From Halioglobus sp. (GTDB lineage Bacteria; Pseudomonadota; Gammaproteobacteria; Pseudomonadales; Halieaceae): DNA of 64,000 nt. The DNA lies in the NCBI GenBank assembly GCA_002699145.1, contig PABK01000041.1, positions 248,001 to 312,000 of the forward strand, read 5' to 3'. The position numbers and the translations under genes are program-made. The notes beneath the pieces are model-generated. The model did not search any database. It was not told the origin of the DNA and saw nothing but the letters and a program-made list of their open reading frames with translations. This document shows positions 8,380-17,081 of this stretch, piece after piece (within the stretch, counting starts at the first letter, position 1; each line of letters starts with the position of its first letter).

Positions 8380-9504
8380 GTGAACCCGCAATCCGAGATC
8401 CGGCAAGCCGTCAACGAACAGCGGACACTGGCCGCCGACCCCTTGTTTTCACGGGTTCTGGAACTGGCCGACGCCTCGGTCAGGCGTCACGACCCCACCC
8501 GCCTGAAATGGATGTGGGGCGAGGCCCTGTACCTGTACGCCCTGCACCTCCTCGACGAGGCGCTGGGGGAAGACCGCTACCTGGACTACATCTGCACCTA
8601 CCTGGATACGCATATCGACAAGGGCTACCGGGTCGACCAGTCAGACACCATGGCGCCCGGGCTGGCCGCCTATGCCGCCTACCGCCGGACCGGCCAGGCG
8701 CGCTACACCGCCGTGGTGGACAGGGTCGTCGACTACCTGCTGCACTCGCAGCGGGTGCTGGATTACATGCCCAATCACCTGGGCTCCTCCCCGGAGGGCA
8801 AGCTCTACCCAAGCAGCGTGTGGGTCGATTCCGTGATGATGTACGGCGTGTTTTCCGGTTGGTACGGCCGCGGCGAAGACCACGCACAGATCTACGACTT
8901 CGCGCGACGACAACCGGCGCTGTTCGCCAGGTACCTGCAGGACCCACAGGACAAGCTGTTCTACCACTGCTACTGGACCCGGCAACAGCACACCTACCCA
9001 AAAAGCAAAATTTACTGGGGACGCGGCAATGGCTGGGTCATCGCCGGACTGCCGCTGACCATCGAGCACTTCGCGGCGGACAGCGATGAGCGACGGGAAG
9101 CCGTGCGCATACTGCGCGAAACCTCCGCCGCCCTGCTGCCCTACCAGCGCGCCGACGGCTTCTACGAGACGGTGTTCAACCGGCCCGGCAAGACCTACAT
9201 CGAGAGCAGCGCCACCGCCCTCATCGCCAGCGGCTGGATGCAGGGCGTGGCCGACGGCTACCTGGAGGAACGCTACCTGGAGCCCGGCCTGAAGGCATTT
9301 CGCGCCGTGCTGGAGTCGCTGGAGATGAAGGACGGTCTGCTCAGCATGCCGCTGATCAGCGCGCCGACCATCGCCATTCCGTTTATTCCCTACCTCGGCT
9401 ACAAGTACACGCCCCGTGGCAACGACTGGACCTACGGGTTGGCCGCCCTGTTCTTCGCCGGCCTGGGCTACCGCAAACTGTTCAACCAGGGCCGGCTGTC
9501 ATGA
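8380..9504 (+). CDS. GH105-type unsaturated uronyl hydrolase, cytoplasmic
   Basis: This 374-aa protein of the GH88/GH105 (alpha/alpha)6-barrel group starts at GTG 8380 behind AAGAGG. It has WMWGEALYLYAL near the start, DQSDTMAPG, and WVDSVMMYGVF, which contain the two acidic positions used by YteR-type hydrolases, then YWGRGNGWV. No signal peptide is present, so it acts in the cytoplasm on imported unsaturated oligosaccharides made by lyases, releasing 4-deoxy-5-keto-uronate for KduI. Its stop overlaps the transporter start by 4 bp (ATGA), indicating translational coupling. Glucuronyl versus galacturonyl specificity cannot be read from sequence. Confidence 0.87.
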   Translation: MNPQSEIRQAVNEQRTLAADPLFSRVLELADASVRRHDPTRLKWMWGEALYLYALHLLDEALGEDRYLDYICTYLDTHIDKGYRVDQSDTMAPGLAAYAAYRRTGQARYTAVVDRVVDYLLHSQRVLDYMPNHLGSSPEGKLYPSSVWVDSVMMYGVFSGWYGRGEDHAQIYDFARRQPALFARYLQDPQDKLFYHCYWTRQQHTYPKSKIYWGRGNGWVIAGLPLTIEHFAADSDERREAVRILRETSAALLPYQRADGFYETVFNRPGKTYIESSATALIASGWMQGVADGYLEERYLEPGLKAFRAVLESLEMKDGLLSMPLISAPTIAIPFIPYLGYKYTPRGNDWTYGLAALFFAGLGYRKLFNQGRLS

Positions 9505-10946
9505 ACCCGGCGCCCCCGCCCATCACGCTGCGGGAGAAGCTGATCTTCGGTTCCGGCGATATCTTCATCGGCGGGTCGCAGGTGATCATGGCCTTCTACT
9601 ACCTGCGTTTCCTCACCGACGTGGTGCAGATTTCCCCGGCACTGGCCGGCACCGTGGTGCTGGTGTCCAAGGTCTGGGACGCGATCTCCGACCCGGTGAT
9701 GGGGGTCATCACGGACAATACCCGCACCCGCTGGGGACGGCGCAAACCCTACTTCGTGCTGGCCTTCTTCGGCATCATCACCTCGTTTATCGCGCTGTGG
9801 TACCCGGTCTCCTTCGACACGGAGCTGAAGAAGTTCGCCTATGTCCTGGCGACCTATATCTATTTCTCCACTATCGCCACCGTGTGCCTGGTGCCCTACT
9901 CCTCCATGAGCAGCGAGATCAGCACGGACTACGAGGAACGCAACAACATCAACGGCATCCGCCTGTTCTTCTCGCAGCTGTCCTCCCTGCTGGCCGCGGT
10001 GCTGCCGCTGACCATCGTGGAGATGTTCGACGACCCCACCGCCGGCTGGCTCGCCATGGCGGTCATCTTTTCCCTGTTCTACGCGGTGCCCTGGCTGATG
10101 ATGTTCGTGTTCACCCACGAGCGGGTGCCCATGTCGGACGAGCGCAGCCAGTTTTCGCTGGCCTCGTTCCTGCGACCCTTCGAGGTCAGGACGTTTCGCA
10201 AACTGCTGGTGATGTACTTCCTCGCCTACCTGTCGATGGACGTCGTGGCCGCCGTTTTCCAGTACTACATGTACTACTACCTGGACAGGAAAGACGAGGC
10301 GGACCTCGTGATCGGCACCATGCTGGTGACACAGATCCTGCTGATTCCCGCCGTGGTCACCCTGGCCAACCGCTTCGGCAAGGCCACGGTCTACCGCTAC
10401 TCCATCGTACTGTGGCTGCTGGGCGCCTGCCTCATGGCGGCCTACCGGCCGGACTGGCCGGACTACGCCATTTACCTGGTCGCCGCGGTGGTCGGCAGCG
10501 GCGTGGTCGGCTGCGTGGTGATGCCCTGGTCGATCTTCCCCGACGTGACCGACGTCGGGGAGTTGCGCTTCGGCAAGCGCATCGCGGGCTCGTTCAGCGG
10601 GGTGATGACGTTCTCACGCAAGTTTTCCGGCGCCATCGGCATCTTCGCCGTGGGCGTGATCCTGGAAGTCTCGGGGTACCTGCCGCCGGTTAGGGAAATG
10701 CGCGAGGGGCGGTATACGGAAATCCTGCAGGTGCAGCCGGACAGCGTGATCACCGCCCTGCAACTGATCGTGTTCCTGGTGCCTATCGCCCTGCTGGTGC
10801 CGGCGTTTCTCGCCGCCCGGACCTACCCGCTGGACAAGCTGACGCACAACAGCCTGCGCCGTTACCTCGAGTTCCAGCGCGGCGAGAAAAGCGACTCCAA
10901 CCTGAGCGACGACGAGCTGGAAGCCATGCGCCGGCTGTTGATCTGA
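9501..10946 (+). CDS. GPH-family sugar:cation symporter (MelB-like MFS)
   Basis: This 481-aa, about 12-helix membrane protein has the glycoside-pentoside-hexuronide symporter signature DPVMGVITDNTRTRWGRRKP after helix 2. Further family segments include VLVSKVWDAISDP, EERNNINGIR and a central cytoplasmic loop near residue 215. It most likely imports unsaturated uronate-containing oligosaccharides with Na+ or H+ for the GH105 enzyme with which it overlaps. It ends 6 bp before the convergent esterase stop. The C-terminal tail of about 40 residues is hydrophilic. Confidence 0.9.
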   Translation: MNPAPPPITLREKLIFGSGDIFIGGSQVIMAFYYLRFLTDVVQISPALAGTVVLVSKVWDAISDPVMGVITDNTRTRWGRRKPYFVLAFFGIITSFIALWYPVSFDTELKKFAYVLATYIYFSTIATVCLVPYSSMSSEISTDYEERNNINGIRLFFSQLSSLLAAVLPLTIVEMFDDPTAGWLAMAVIFSLFYAVPWLMMFVFTHERVPMSDERSQFSLASFLRPFEVRTFRKLLVMYFLAYLSMDVVAAVFQYYMYYYLDRKDEADLVIGTMLVTQILLIPAVVTLANRFGKATVYRYSIVLWLLGACLMAAYRPDWPDYAIYLVAAVVGSGVVGCVVMPWSIFPDVTDVGELRFGKRIAGSFSGVMTFSRKFSGAIGIFAVGVILEVSGYLPPVREMREGRYTEILQVQPDSVITALQLIVFLVPIALLVPAFLAARTYPLDKLTHNSLRRYLEFQRGEKSDSNLSDDELEAMRRLLI

Positions 10947-10952
10947 GACGTT

Positions 10953-11891
10953 CTAGTCCCGGGGGTGTTGCAGTATCCAGCCGACGAACTGGTCGAGCCC
11001 CGCGGGAACCCAGGGTGCGGGGATATGTGGCCCGCCATTCATTTTCCAGAATTCCACCGCACTGCCGCGCAGGCAGCCCGGCCAGCTGGTCACCGAGGTC
11101 TCGGCGCCGTCGATGCTGGCGACCAGGTCCACATCCGCCTGCGCCTGGGGATTGGCCGTATCGCAACCGGCCAGCATGGCGTAGCGCTGCGCCACCGCCG
11201 GCGCACTCAGGTAGCGACCCTCAATACCGTCGAAGAACACGGTGTCGTCCTGGTCGCCGTGGATACTCAGTACACTCACCCGTTCGCTGGCGGGCTGGCA
11301 GAGCTCCAGGTCGACAAAGGTGGAGCCGGCCAGCTGCACCAGCGAGGTCACCAGGTGCGAGGCTTCGCAGGCCATGGTCAGCGCCATGAAGCCGCCGCTG
11401 GAGTGACCGATGAGCCCGACCCTGCTGGTATCGACACTGTAGGTCGCCGCGGCCTCCTCGATGAGCCCGGACAGGTAGCCGACGTCGCTGATCGCGTCCG
11501 CCTCGGCGGCAGGCGTATCGCAGCAGGTCGGGGTGGAACGCCACTGCCTGCGGCCGTCTCCCGCCACCAGCCCGTCGGGGTAGACGAGGATGTAATCGCG
11601 CCGGTCGACGCCGTCCAGCAGGTCCATGTACAGGGACTGGACCAGGCCGTTGACACCGCGCCCGTGCAGCACCATGACCAGGGGGTAGCGCCGGGTGACG
11701 TCGTAATCCGCCGGTAGCGCCACCATGGAGGGCCTCTCGCCACCGATAACCAGTGGCGGGTTGGGCTGGCAACTGCCGCTGTCGGCACAGCCGGGCAGGC
11801 GATAGCGGGCGGAGTCGCTGCCATCACTGCAGGCGCCGAGCAGCGCGACGGCGGCGACAAGCGGCAACGCCGCCAGGATTTTGCTGAACAT
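10953..11891 (-). CDS. Lipoprotein esterase, PHB-depolymerase/feruloyl-esterase-like alpha/beta hydrolase
   Basis: I place the start at 11891 because GGAGGTG lies 5 bases upstream of that ATG. The 312-aa product then begins with a lipoprotein signal (cysteine 21, LLGAC) followed by SDGSD. An upstream in-frame extension is arginine-rich and unlikely. The hydrolase has PLVMVLHGRG with the oxyanion region, the nucleophile elbow GHSSGGFMA, a later Asp in SIHGDQDDTV and a histidine near the C-terminus (NGGPHIPAP). This is the LpqC/poly(3-hydroxyalkanoate) depolymerase-like group, which also includes feruloyl and acetyl-xylan esterases. Cysteine pairs suggest disulfides. The substrate is probably an ester-substituted polysaccharide or polyester. 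Confidence 0.85.
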   Translation of the reverse strand: MFSKILAALPLVAAVALLGACSDGSDSARYRLPGCADSGSCQPNPPLVIGGERPSMVALPADYDVTRRYPLVMVLHGRGVNGLVQSLYMDLLDGVDRRDYILVYPDGLVAGDGRRQWRSTPTCCDTPAAEADAISDVGYLSGLIEEAAATYSVDTSRVGLIGHSSGGFMALTMACEASHLVTSLVQLAGSTFVDLELCQPASERVSVLSIHGDQDDTVFFDGIEGRYLSAPAVAQRYAMLAGCDTANPQAQADVDLVASIDGAETSVTSWPGCLRGSAVEFWKMNGGPHIPAPWVPAGLDQFVGWILQHPRD

Positions 11892-12095
11892 GGACACCTC
11901 CGGGGTCTCTTCTACTGGCCGCCATGTTCCCGCGCGCGGCGCCGTCTTGCAACGGCTATTTGCGCGGCGCCGCCAGCCTGGCGCGGCAATGCGGGCGGCG
12001 GCCAGCGCGCCGGCAGGGGCCAACCGCACGTGTTGCGGCGCGGCTGGAAATACGCTTAGCTATGACGCCAGGTTCCGTATAACAAGGCCCCCGCA

Positions 12096-13685
12096 ATGGC
12101 TATAACAGGACCAGGCACCGACCACTACCGGGTTTACCGCATTGCCGTCGTGCTGCTGACAGCGCTGTTGGCAGCCTGCAGCGACGGCTCCGACCAGGGT
12201 GAACGCTTTACCGGCAGGGCTTATTACATCGACTGCGACGCAGCGGACACCGGGGAAGGCAGCCGGAAAGCGCCGTGGAATGCCCTCGGGGCCGCCAGTT
12301 CAATCACCCTGGCGCCGGGAGACCAGCTCCTGTTGCGCCGCGGCAGCAGCTGCAACGGCATGCTCAAGCCCCGGGGCTCGGGCACGGCAGACGAGCGCAT
12401 ACGCATCGGCGCCTATGGCCAGGGACCGCTGCCGCGCATCGACGCCGGGGGAACACACACGGCGGCCGTGCATATCGAGGACATGTCCCACCTGGTAGTG
12501 CAGGACCTGGAACTGACCAACCCCGGCGACGAGTCCGAACCGCACCGGGGTGTGTACCTCACCTCGGCGCAGACGAAAGTCACCAATATCGAGATCCGCG
12601 ACCTGTACATCCACGACGTGACCGGCCCGGTGGGATTCAACGGCACCGCCAAGCGCGGCGGCGGGATCATCGCCAATTCGCTGTTCGACACCGTGGATAC
12701 GCAGTTCGATGGCGTACTGATCGAGAACAACCTGATCGAGGACGTGGGCCGCAGCGGTATTTATTTCGACGGCACTACCGCCGGCTCAGGCGACCGGCCT
12801 CGCGCCGACCAGGCGTGGCCGGCGGCTGGCCAGGGCGTGGTGATTCGCGGCAATACCCTGAAACGGCTGCAGGGCGACGCCATCGTTGCCCACGGCACCG
12901 CCGGGGCAATCATCGAGGACAACGTGGTCAGTGTCGGCAATCTTGCGGGCAGGGACTGGCTGAGCCCCGAACGCAACTGCGCCGCGGGCATCTGGACGTG
13001 GAATTCCATCAACACCCTGATCCAGAGAAACGAGGTGTCCGGCTACCGTTTCGGGCAGAGCCCGACCGACGGCTGCGACGGCACCGGCTTCGACATCGAC
13101 AACGAGCAGGAAGGAACCATCATCCAGTACAACTACAGCCACAACAATGAGGGGGGGTTTATCCTGCTGTGCAGCGACGACGAACCGCATGCCGCGGAAG
13201 TGCGCTACAACCTCAGCATCGACGATGGCAAGGTCATCAACGTCAGCCCTTGCAAATTCCCCACCATCGGCACGCTCGGTGATATCCGCTTCTACAACAA
13301 CACCTTCATCGCCACCGCGCCGAACACGGGCATGGAAACCCTGCCACTGGAAATGTTCTCCAATCCAGGGAATTTCCTCTTTGCCAACAACATCATCTAC
13401 GCGACGACAGCGCAGAGCACGACCATCGCCTGCGGCGATCGCTGCAGCAACAACCTCTTCTTCAACCTGCCGCCCGTCGGCACCCAGAACTTCAGTGGCG
13501 ACCCGCTGTTCGAGGACGCGGCCTGGCGGGGTGCCGGGCGCGAAGCGGCCGGCGAGGCGTTCCGCATCCGCAATGGCTCGCCCGCGTACGCCGCCGGCCT
13601 GGGACTGACGGACCCGCCGGCGACAGACTACCTGGGCAACGCGGTACCCGCCACGCCGTCTATCGGTATGCACCAACCGCGCTGA
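12096..13685 (+). CDS. Lipoprotein with right-handed parallel beta-helix (pectate-lyase-like)
   Basis: This 529-aa protein has a lipoprotein signal ending ALLAAC, with the lipidated cysteine at residue 28 followed by SDGSD. From about residue 40 it shows beta-helix repeats of the PbH1 type: IEDMSHLVVQDLELTN, IEIRDLYIHDV, GVLIENNLIEDVGRSGIYF, VVIRGNTLKRLQGD, AIIEDNVV and IIQYNYSHNNEGGFIL. The N-terminal YYIDCDAADTGEGS is typical of secreted pectate-lyase-like proteins. No family-specific catalytic lysine or arginine can be assigned. It could be a polysaccharide lyase, a mannuronan-epimerase-like protein or a binding protein for uronate polymers. Confidence 0.8.
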   Translation: MAITGPGTDHYRVYRIAVVLLTALLAACSDGSDQGERFTGRAYYIDCDAADTGEGSRKAPWNALGAASSITLAPGDQLLLRRGSSCNGMLKPRGSGTADERIRIGAYGQGPLPRIDAGGTHTAAVHIEDMSHLVVQDLELTNPGDESEPHRGVYLTSAQTKVTNIEIRDLYIHDVTGPVGFNGTAKRGGGIIANSLFDTVDTQFDGVLIENNLIEDVGRSGIYFDGTTAGSGDRPRADQAWPAAGQGVVIRGNTLKRLQGDAIVAHGTAGAIIEDNVVSVGNLAGRDWLSPERNCAAGIWTWNSINTLIQRNEVSGYRFGQSPTDGCDGTGFDIDNEQEGTIIQYNYSHNNEGGFILLCSDDEPHAAEVRYNLSIDDGKVINVSPCKFPTIGTLGDIRFYNNTFIATAPNTGMETLPLEMFSNPGNFLFANNIIYATTAQSTTIACGDRCSNNLFFNLPPVGTQNFSGDPLFEDAAWRGAGREAAGEAFRIRNGSPAYAAGLGLTDPPATDYLGNAVPATPSIGMHQPR

Positions 13686-13982
13686 AGGGCTACGAACGGC
13701 GGCGGGTTTCGGGTACAATACGCGCCGGCCAAAGGAAGACCACCTGTCCCTGCGCCATCCGGGAGCCCGTCGCAGCACTGCACCGGCCCCGGAAAAGTGT
13801 GCAGGTCCACGCCGGCTACCCCGCCCGCCAGGTCTTTCCGGCCCACCGAACCCACTGTTTTCAAAGGCTTTTGAATCAGCCGCGCATCCGACTATGCCGT
13901 GCAGATGGGATCAACGTAAGCTATTGCGCGCAGCCCGTAGTCGGGGGTTTGCCACCCAGACCAGGAACCGAAGACGTACCGC
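13686..13982 (+). other. Long intergenic leader with promoter-like element and pairing segments
   Basis: These 297 bases carry no credible gene. A -10-like TACAAT lies at 13714-13719. Downstream, 13727-13741 can pair over a long range with 13831-13843 (GGTCTTTCCGGCC), closing a region of about 115 nt in which 13742-13746 (ACCTG) can pair with 13802-13806 (CAGGT). A separate small hairpin, TTCAAA-GGCT-TTTGAA, occupies 13860-13875. This may be a structured 5' leader of the coiled-coil gene or a small RNA. It does not match the 6S, 4.5S, tmRNA or RNase P RNA sequences I know. Confidence 0.3.
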
Positions 13983-14525
13983 ATGCTGACCGTAAACAAG
14001 CTCGAAAAGATTATTGAACTGGAAGAAGAACTCCGCAACGAATACCAGGGCAAGCTGGATGCCGCCACTGCCGAGGCCGAGCGTTGCAAGCAGGAACTGG
14101 CCGAGGAGCGCGAAAAGCTGCAGGCGACGATCGACCAGCAGCTGGCGACCATCCAGGAACTGGCGCCAAAAGCCAATGCCAACGAAAACCTGGAACAGCG
14201 CAATCGCGAACTGTCCAACCGCAGCGACAACCTGCAGGAAGAGGTGGGCACCCTGAAGAAGCGGGTGAAGAGCCTGCAACAGGACCTGGCCAAAGAACGC
14301 GAGCAGGTCAAGGAACTCACCCAGTTCGACCCGGTGCGGATGAAAAAGAACCTGGACGCGAACAAGAAGAAGCTGGCGGAAAACGCCAGGGCCAACGAAC
14401 TGCTGCAGAAGTCCCTGAAGGAAGCGCGCGCCGAAAAGGCTGAGCTGCAGGGCAAACTGAAGGAACTCGAGGACGAGCTGGCGACCCTGAAGTCCGGCCT
14501 GGAGCCCGAGGAAGAAGCGGCCTGA
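13983..14525 (+). CDS. Coiled-coil protein of unknown function
   Basis: This 180-aa, highly charged protein is almost entirely predicted coiled coil. Leucine heptads run from LEKIIELEEELRNEY to KLKELEDELATLK with only one break, around QELAPKANANENLEQ and TQFDPVRMKKNL. No signal peptide or membrane segment is visible, so it is cytoplasmic. The tail EPEEEAA is acidic. I cannot name the family; it may be a scaffold or structural factor. It is transcribed alone, behind a long leader, and followed by a GC-rich inverted repeat. Codon use resembles that of its neighbours. Confidence 0.8.
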   Translation: MLTVNKLEKIIELEEELRNEYQGKLDAATAEAERCKQELAEEREKLQATIDQQLATIQELAPKANANENLEQRNRELSNRSDNLQEEVGTLKKRVKSLQQDLAKEREQVKELTQFDPVRMKKNLDANKKKLAENARANELLQKSLKEARAEKAELQGKLKELEDELATLKSGLEPEEEAA

Positions 14526-14532
14526 AGGCCTC

Positions 14533-14554
14533 GCGGCCGCCGTTAAGCGGCCGC
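14533..14554. terminator. GC-rich inverted repeat after the coiled-coil gene
   Basis: Two copies of GCGGCCGC separated by CGTTAA form an 8-bp stem with a 6-base loop, 8 bases after the coiled-coil stop codon. The next gene is convergent, so termination is expected here. There is no T-run on either strand, so this is at best a weak or Rho-assisted terminator. Confidence 0.4.
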
Positions 14555-14614
14555 CCACGACGGCGGCGCGGCAATGCCGCGCGTATTACCACGCACAACG
14601 GCGCGACTGCCTCG

Positions 14615-15751
14615 TCAGAACAGCGGCAGCCCTGCGGCCTCGCAGGCGGCGCCGTTGACCGGGTTACAGCGCGCGACCCCGGGTCCCGGCAGGGTCACCT
14701 GATAGTCCGTGAAGCGCGGGTCCGGTTGCGGGTAATCGGTGCTGACAAACTGCGCGCCGCTGGCCAGTGCCGCGTCGCGCCGCGTGGTATCGCCATTGCG
14801 CGATTCCTGCGTATCCGCATCCGCGCGGGTGCGCACCAGGTAGCCTCTGCTCACCAGGTCCGCTATCTCCCCCGGATTGGACAACGGGTCGTTGCGCTTC
14901 ATGAAGGCCGCCTCGGGTGTGCCGGGGGGCGAGTCGGTAAACATCACGCGTCCGGCCAGTGAGCTGTGGCCCTGCACGTAGGTGTCACGCCTGGCGCCGC
15001 CGTTGTCCAGCGCGAACATGACCTTGCCGCGGGCCTCGCCGAGCGTGGGCCAGCCGCGGGTGAGCACGGCCTGCTCCAGGGTCACGCTGTCGCCGCGCAC
15101 ATCGTCCGGCAGGATGATACGCGCGTCGGCAAAAACACTGCGAATCTCCGTATCGATGCGGCCCAGCGCCGCGGCGTCGAAAGGTACCGGCACGCTGAAG
15201 CCGAGTTCCAGCGGGTCGACAATCGCCTCGTCCTTGGCCTCGATCAGGACCATCACCGGCAGGTGTTGTGGGTTATCGTCGGACCACTGCCGTATCTCCT
15301 GCAGGCAGCGCACCAGGGTCAGGCAGGTGGTCTGGTAGTCGATTTCCTGCACGTGCAACACCTTCAGGCCGGGCTCGTCCAGTTCGGCAAGACCCGAAGC
15401 GGCGGGCTCATCGAACAGCGTACGGACCTTGCGCTCGGCGTACAGGCCGCCCTGCGGGTCGGCGAAAACGTCCAGTTCGAACTGGCGTATCCCCAGCTCC
15501 TGCAGCTGTTCGGTCAACGGCCTGTGGGTATACTGCAGCGTCGGCGCCGTCTCTGGTATGACCGCCAGCAACAGCCCGAACAGGTCCTCCTCCGGTTCGA
15601 TATGGTAGCTGTTGTGCGTGCCCAGGTACTGCAGCTGATTCATCGGCAGGCTGTCCAGGACGTTCGCCACCGGGTTGTCGCTACCGTCGCTGCAGCCGAG
15701 CAACAACAGTGGGGCCAGCAGGGACGCGATCCAGTTCAAGAACTTGTACAT
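14615..15751 (-). CDS. Lipoprotein, PI-PLC X-like phosphodiesterase (Ca2+-dependent PLC-C1 type)
   Basis: This 378-aa lipoprotein (signal ending LLLLGC, cysteine 20, then SDGSD) has a phosphatidylinositol-phospholipase-C-like TIM barrel. The catalytic-type QYLGTHNSYH is at residues of about 38-48, followed by YTHRPLTEQLQELGIRQFEL, VMVLIEAKD, and late GKVMFALDNGG. The architecture matches the PLC-C1-like group of secreted bacterial phosphodiesterases rather than the classic Bacillus enzyme. It probably hydrolyses a phosphodiester in a lipid or glycan in the periplasm or on the cell surface. An AGGTGG lies near the start. It is transcribed alone. Confidence 0.82.
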   Translation of the reverse strand: MYKFLNWIASLLAPLLLLGCSDGSDNPVANVLDSLPMNQLQYLGTHNSYHIEPEEDLFGLLLAVIPETAPTLQYTHRPLTEQLQELGIRQFELDVFADPQGGLYAERKVRTLFDEPAASGLAELDEPGLKVLHVQEIDYQTTCLTLVRCLQEIRQWSDDNPQHLPVMVLIEAKDEAIVDPLELGFSVPVPFDAAALGRIDTEIRSVFADARIILPDDVRGDSVTLEQAVLTRGWPTLGEARGKVMFALDNGGARRDTYVQGHSSLAGRVMFTDSPPGTPEAAFMKRNDPLSNPGEIADLVSRGYLVRTRADADTQESRNGDTTRRDAALASGAQFVSTDYPQPDPRFTDYQVTLPGPGVARCNPVNGAACEAAGLPLF

Positions 15752-15839
15752 TGTTCAATCCACCTGCCTGCACAAAAACATCAGTCGGTTTTCCCACCGG
15801 CTACCGCAAGGGCCCGACCGCCGGGCGGCCGCGCGGGCG

Positions 15840-16949
15840 CTACGCCTGCGAGGTCACCAGGTATTTCTCCCCCGTCCTCATGGCGCGGTAATCCAGCACC
15901 GCGTCGCGCGTCAGCATCTCCTGCAGGTTGACCTTGCGCTTGTAACTGCTGGCGAAGGTCGTCGTCAGGCCGTCCAGCACGCGCTGGCGCATGCGCAGCA
16001 CAGTCTCCATGCCGGCCTGCTGCAGGAAGGGGGTGAGCAGCCAGCCTGACAAGGTCCAGCCGAAGCCGTAGGCGGGGGTGAGGATGGTCGGCCCGAAATC
16101 GAGCCGGCCGTAGATGTACATTTTCTTCGGCTGGTCTGAGCCGTAGCGGGAGTACTCGGCCATCTGGCTTGCCGCCACCTGCTCCATGGCCTTGAAGCAC
16201 TGATCGACCATGTTGCCGCCGCCGATCGGGTCAAAACCGCAATAGGCGCCGGTGGCCTCGATGGCGCCGCGCAGTTGCGCGCTGAAGTCCTCGTCCGAGG
16301 AATTGACGATGTGCCCTGCGCCCAGACCCGATAACAGCTCGACCTGTTGCGGTTTGCGTACGATATTGACCAGCGCGATATCGTCCTGCTGGCAGATTTT
16401 CACCAGCATCTGGCCCAGGTTGGATGCCGCGGCGGTATGGATAATGGCGCCGGCGCCCTCGGCCCTGGCGGTTTCCACAAAGCCCAGGGCGGTCATCGGG
16501 TTGACGAAAGCCGAGGCGCCGTCCTCGCAGGACACGTCGCCCAGTGGCAGGCACAGTGCGGCGTCGGCGATGCAGTACTGGGAGTAGGCGTTGCCCGGCA
16601 CGCAGGCCACGCGCTGCCCGAGCAGGGACTGCGCGAGTTCGCTGTCGCCCGCCGCGACCACCTCGCCCGCGCCCTCGTTGCCGGCGGGCAGGCGCTGGCC
16701 ATGTCGACCCTTCTGTGCGCTGTAAAAAGGCTCGGGCATGTCCGCGACGAATTTACCCGGCGTGTACTCGGCGTTTTCCAAATCGGCCATGCCGGTGAGG
16801 ATGGCGAGATCCGAGGGATTGATGGGTGCGGCCTCCATCCTGACCAGGACCTGGTTGCCGGTCGGTTCGGGCACCTCGGTCGGCACGACTTCAACCGTGA
16901 GCTTGCCGTCGGCGAGGGTGCTGAAAAGCTGTTGTCCGGTCGTCGTCAT
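15840..16949 (-). CDS. Zinc-independent MDR oxidoreductase (quinone/enoyl reductase-like)
   Basis: I set the start at 16949 (MTTTGQQLF), preceded by AGGAGA; a longer upstream frame is not protein-like. The 369-aa product is a medium-chain dehydrogenase. It has an N-terminal GroES-like domain (VLVRMEAAPINPSDLAIL, then PAGNEGAGEVVAAG) and a Rossmann domain (AIIHTAAASNLGQMLVKIC). It lacks the cysteine-rich structural zinc loop and therefore resembles NADPH-dependent quinone, enoyl or acrylyl reductases. The C-terminal 120 residues, including YGRLDFGPTILTPAYGFGWTLSGW, are longer and more hydrophobic than usual. The substrate is unknown. Confidence 0.82.
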   Translation of the reverse strand: MTTTGQQLFSTLADGKLTVEVVPTEVPEPTGNQVLVRMEAAPINPSDLAILTGMADLENAEYTPGKFVADMPEPFYSAQKGRHGQRLPAGNEGAGEVVAAGDSELAQSLLGQRVACVPGNAYSQYCIADAALCLPLGDVSCEDGASAFVNPMTALGFVETARAEGAGAIIHTAAASNLGQMLVKICQQDDIALVNIVRKPQQVELLSGLGAGHIVNSSDEDFSAQLRGAIEATGAYCGFDPIGGGNMVDQCFKAMEQVAASQMAEYSRYGSDQPKKMYIYGRLDFGPTILTPAYGFGWTLSGWLLTPFLQQAGMETVLRMRQRVLDGLTTTFASSYKRKVNLQEMLTRDAVLDYRAMRTGEKYLVTSQA

Positions 16950-17081
16950 GCTGCATTCTCCTGCGGTTCGGCGTGGCCAAAAGTGGCCCAATGTAAGTCG
17001 TGTGCCGCCACAATGCCAGTGATTATAGACCAGCGCCGCCCACCGCAGGACGTGCCGGGCGCTCGCGGCGCGACCGGGTAG

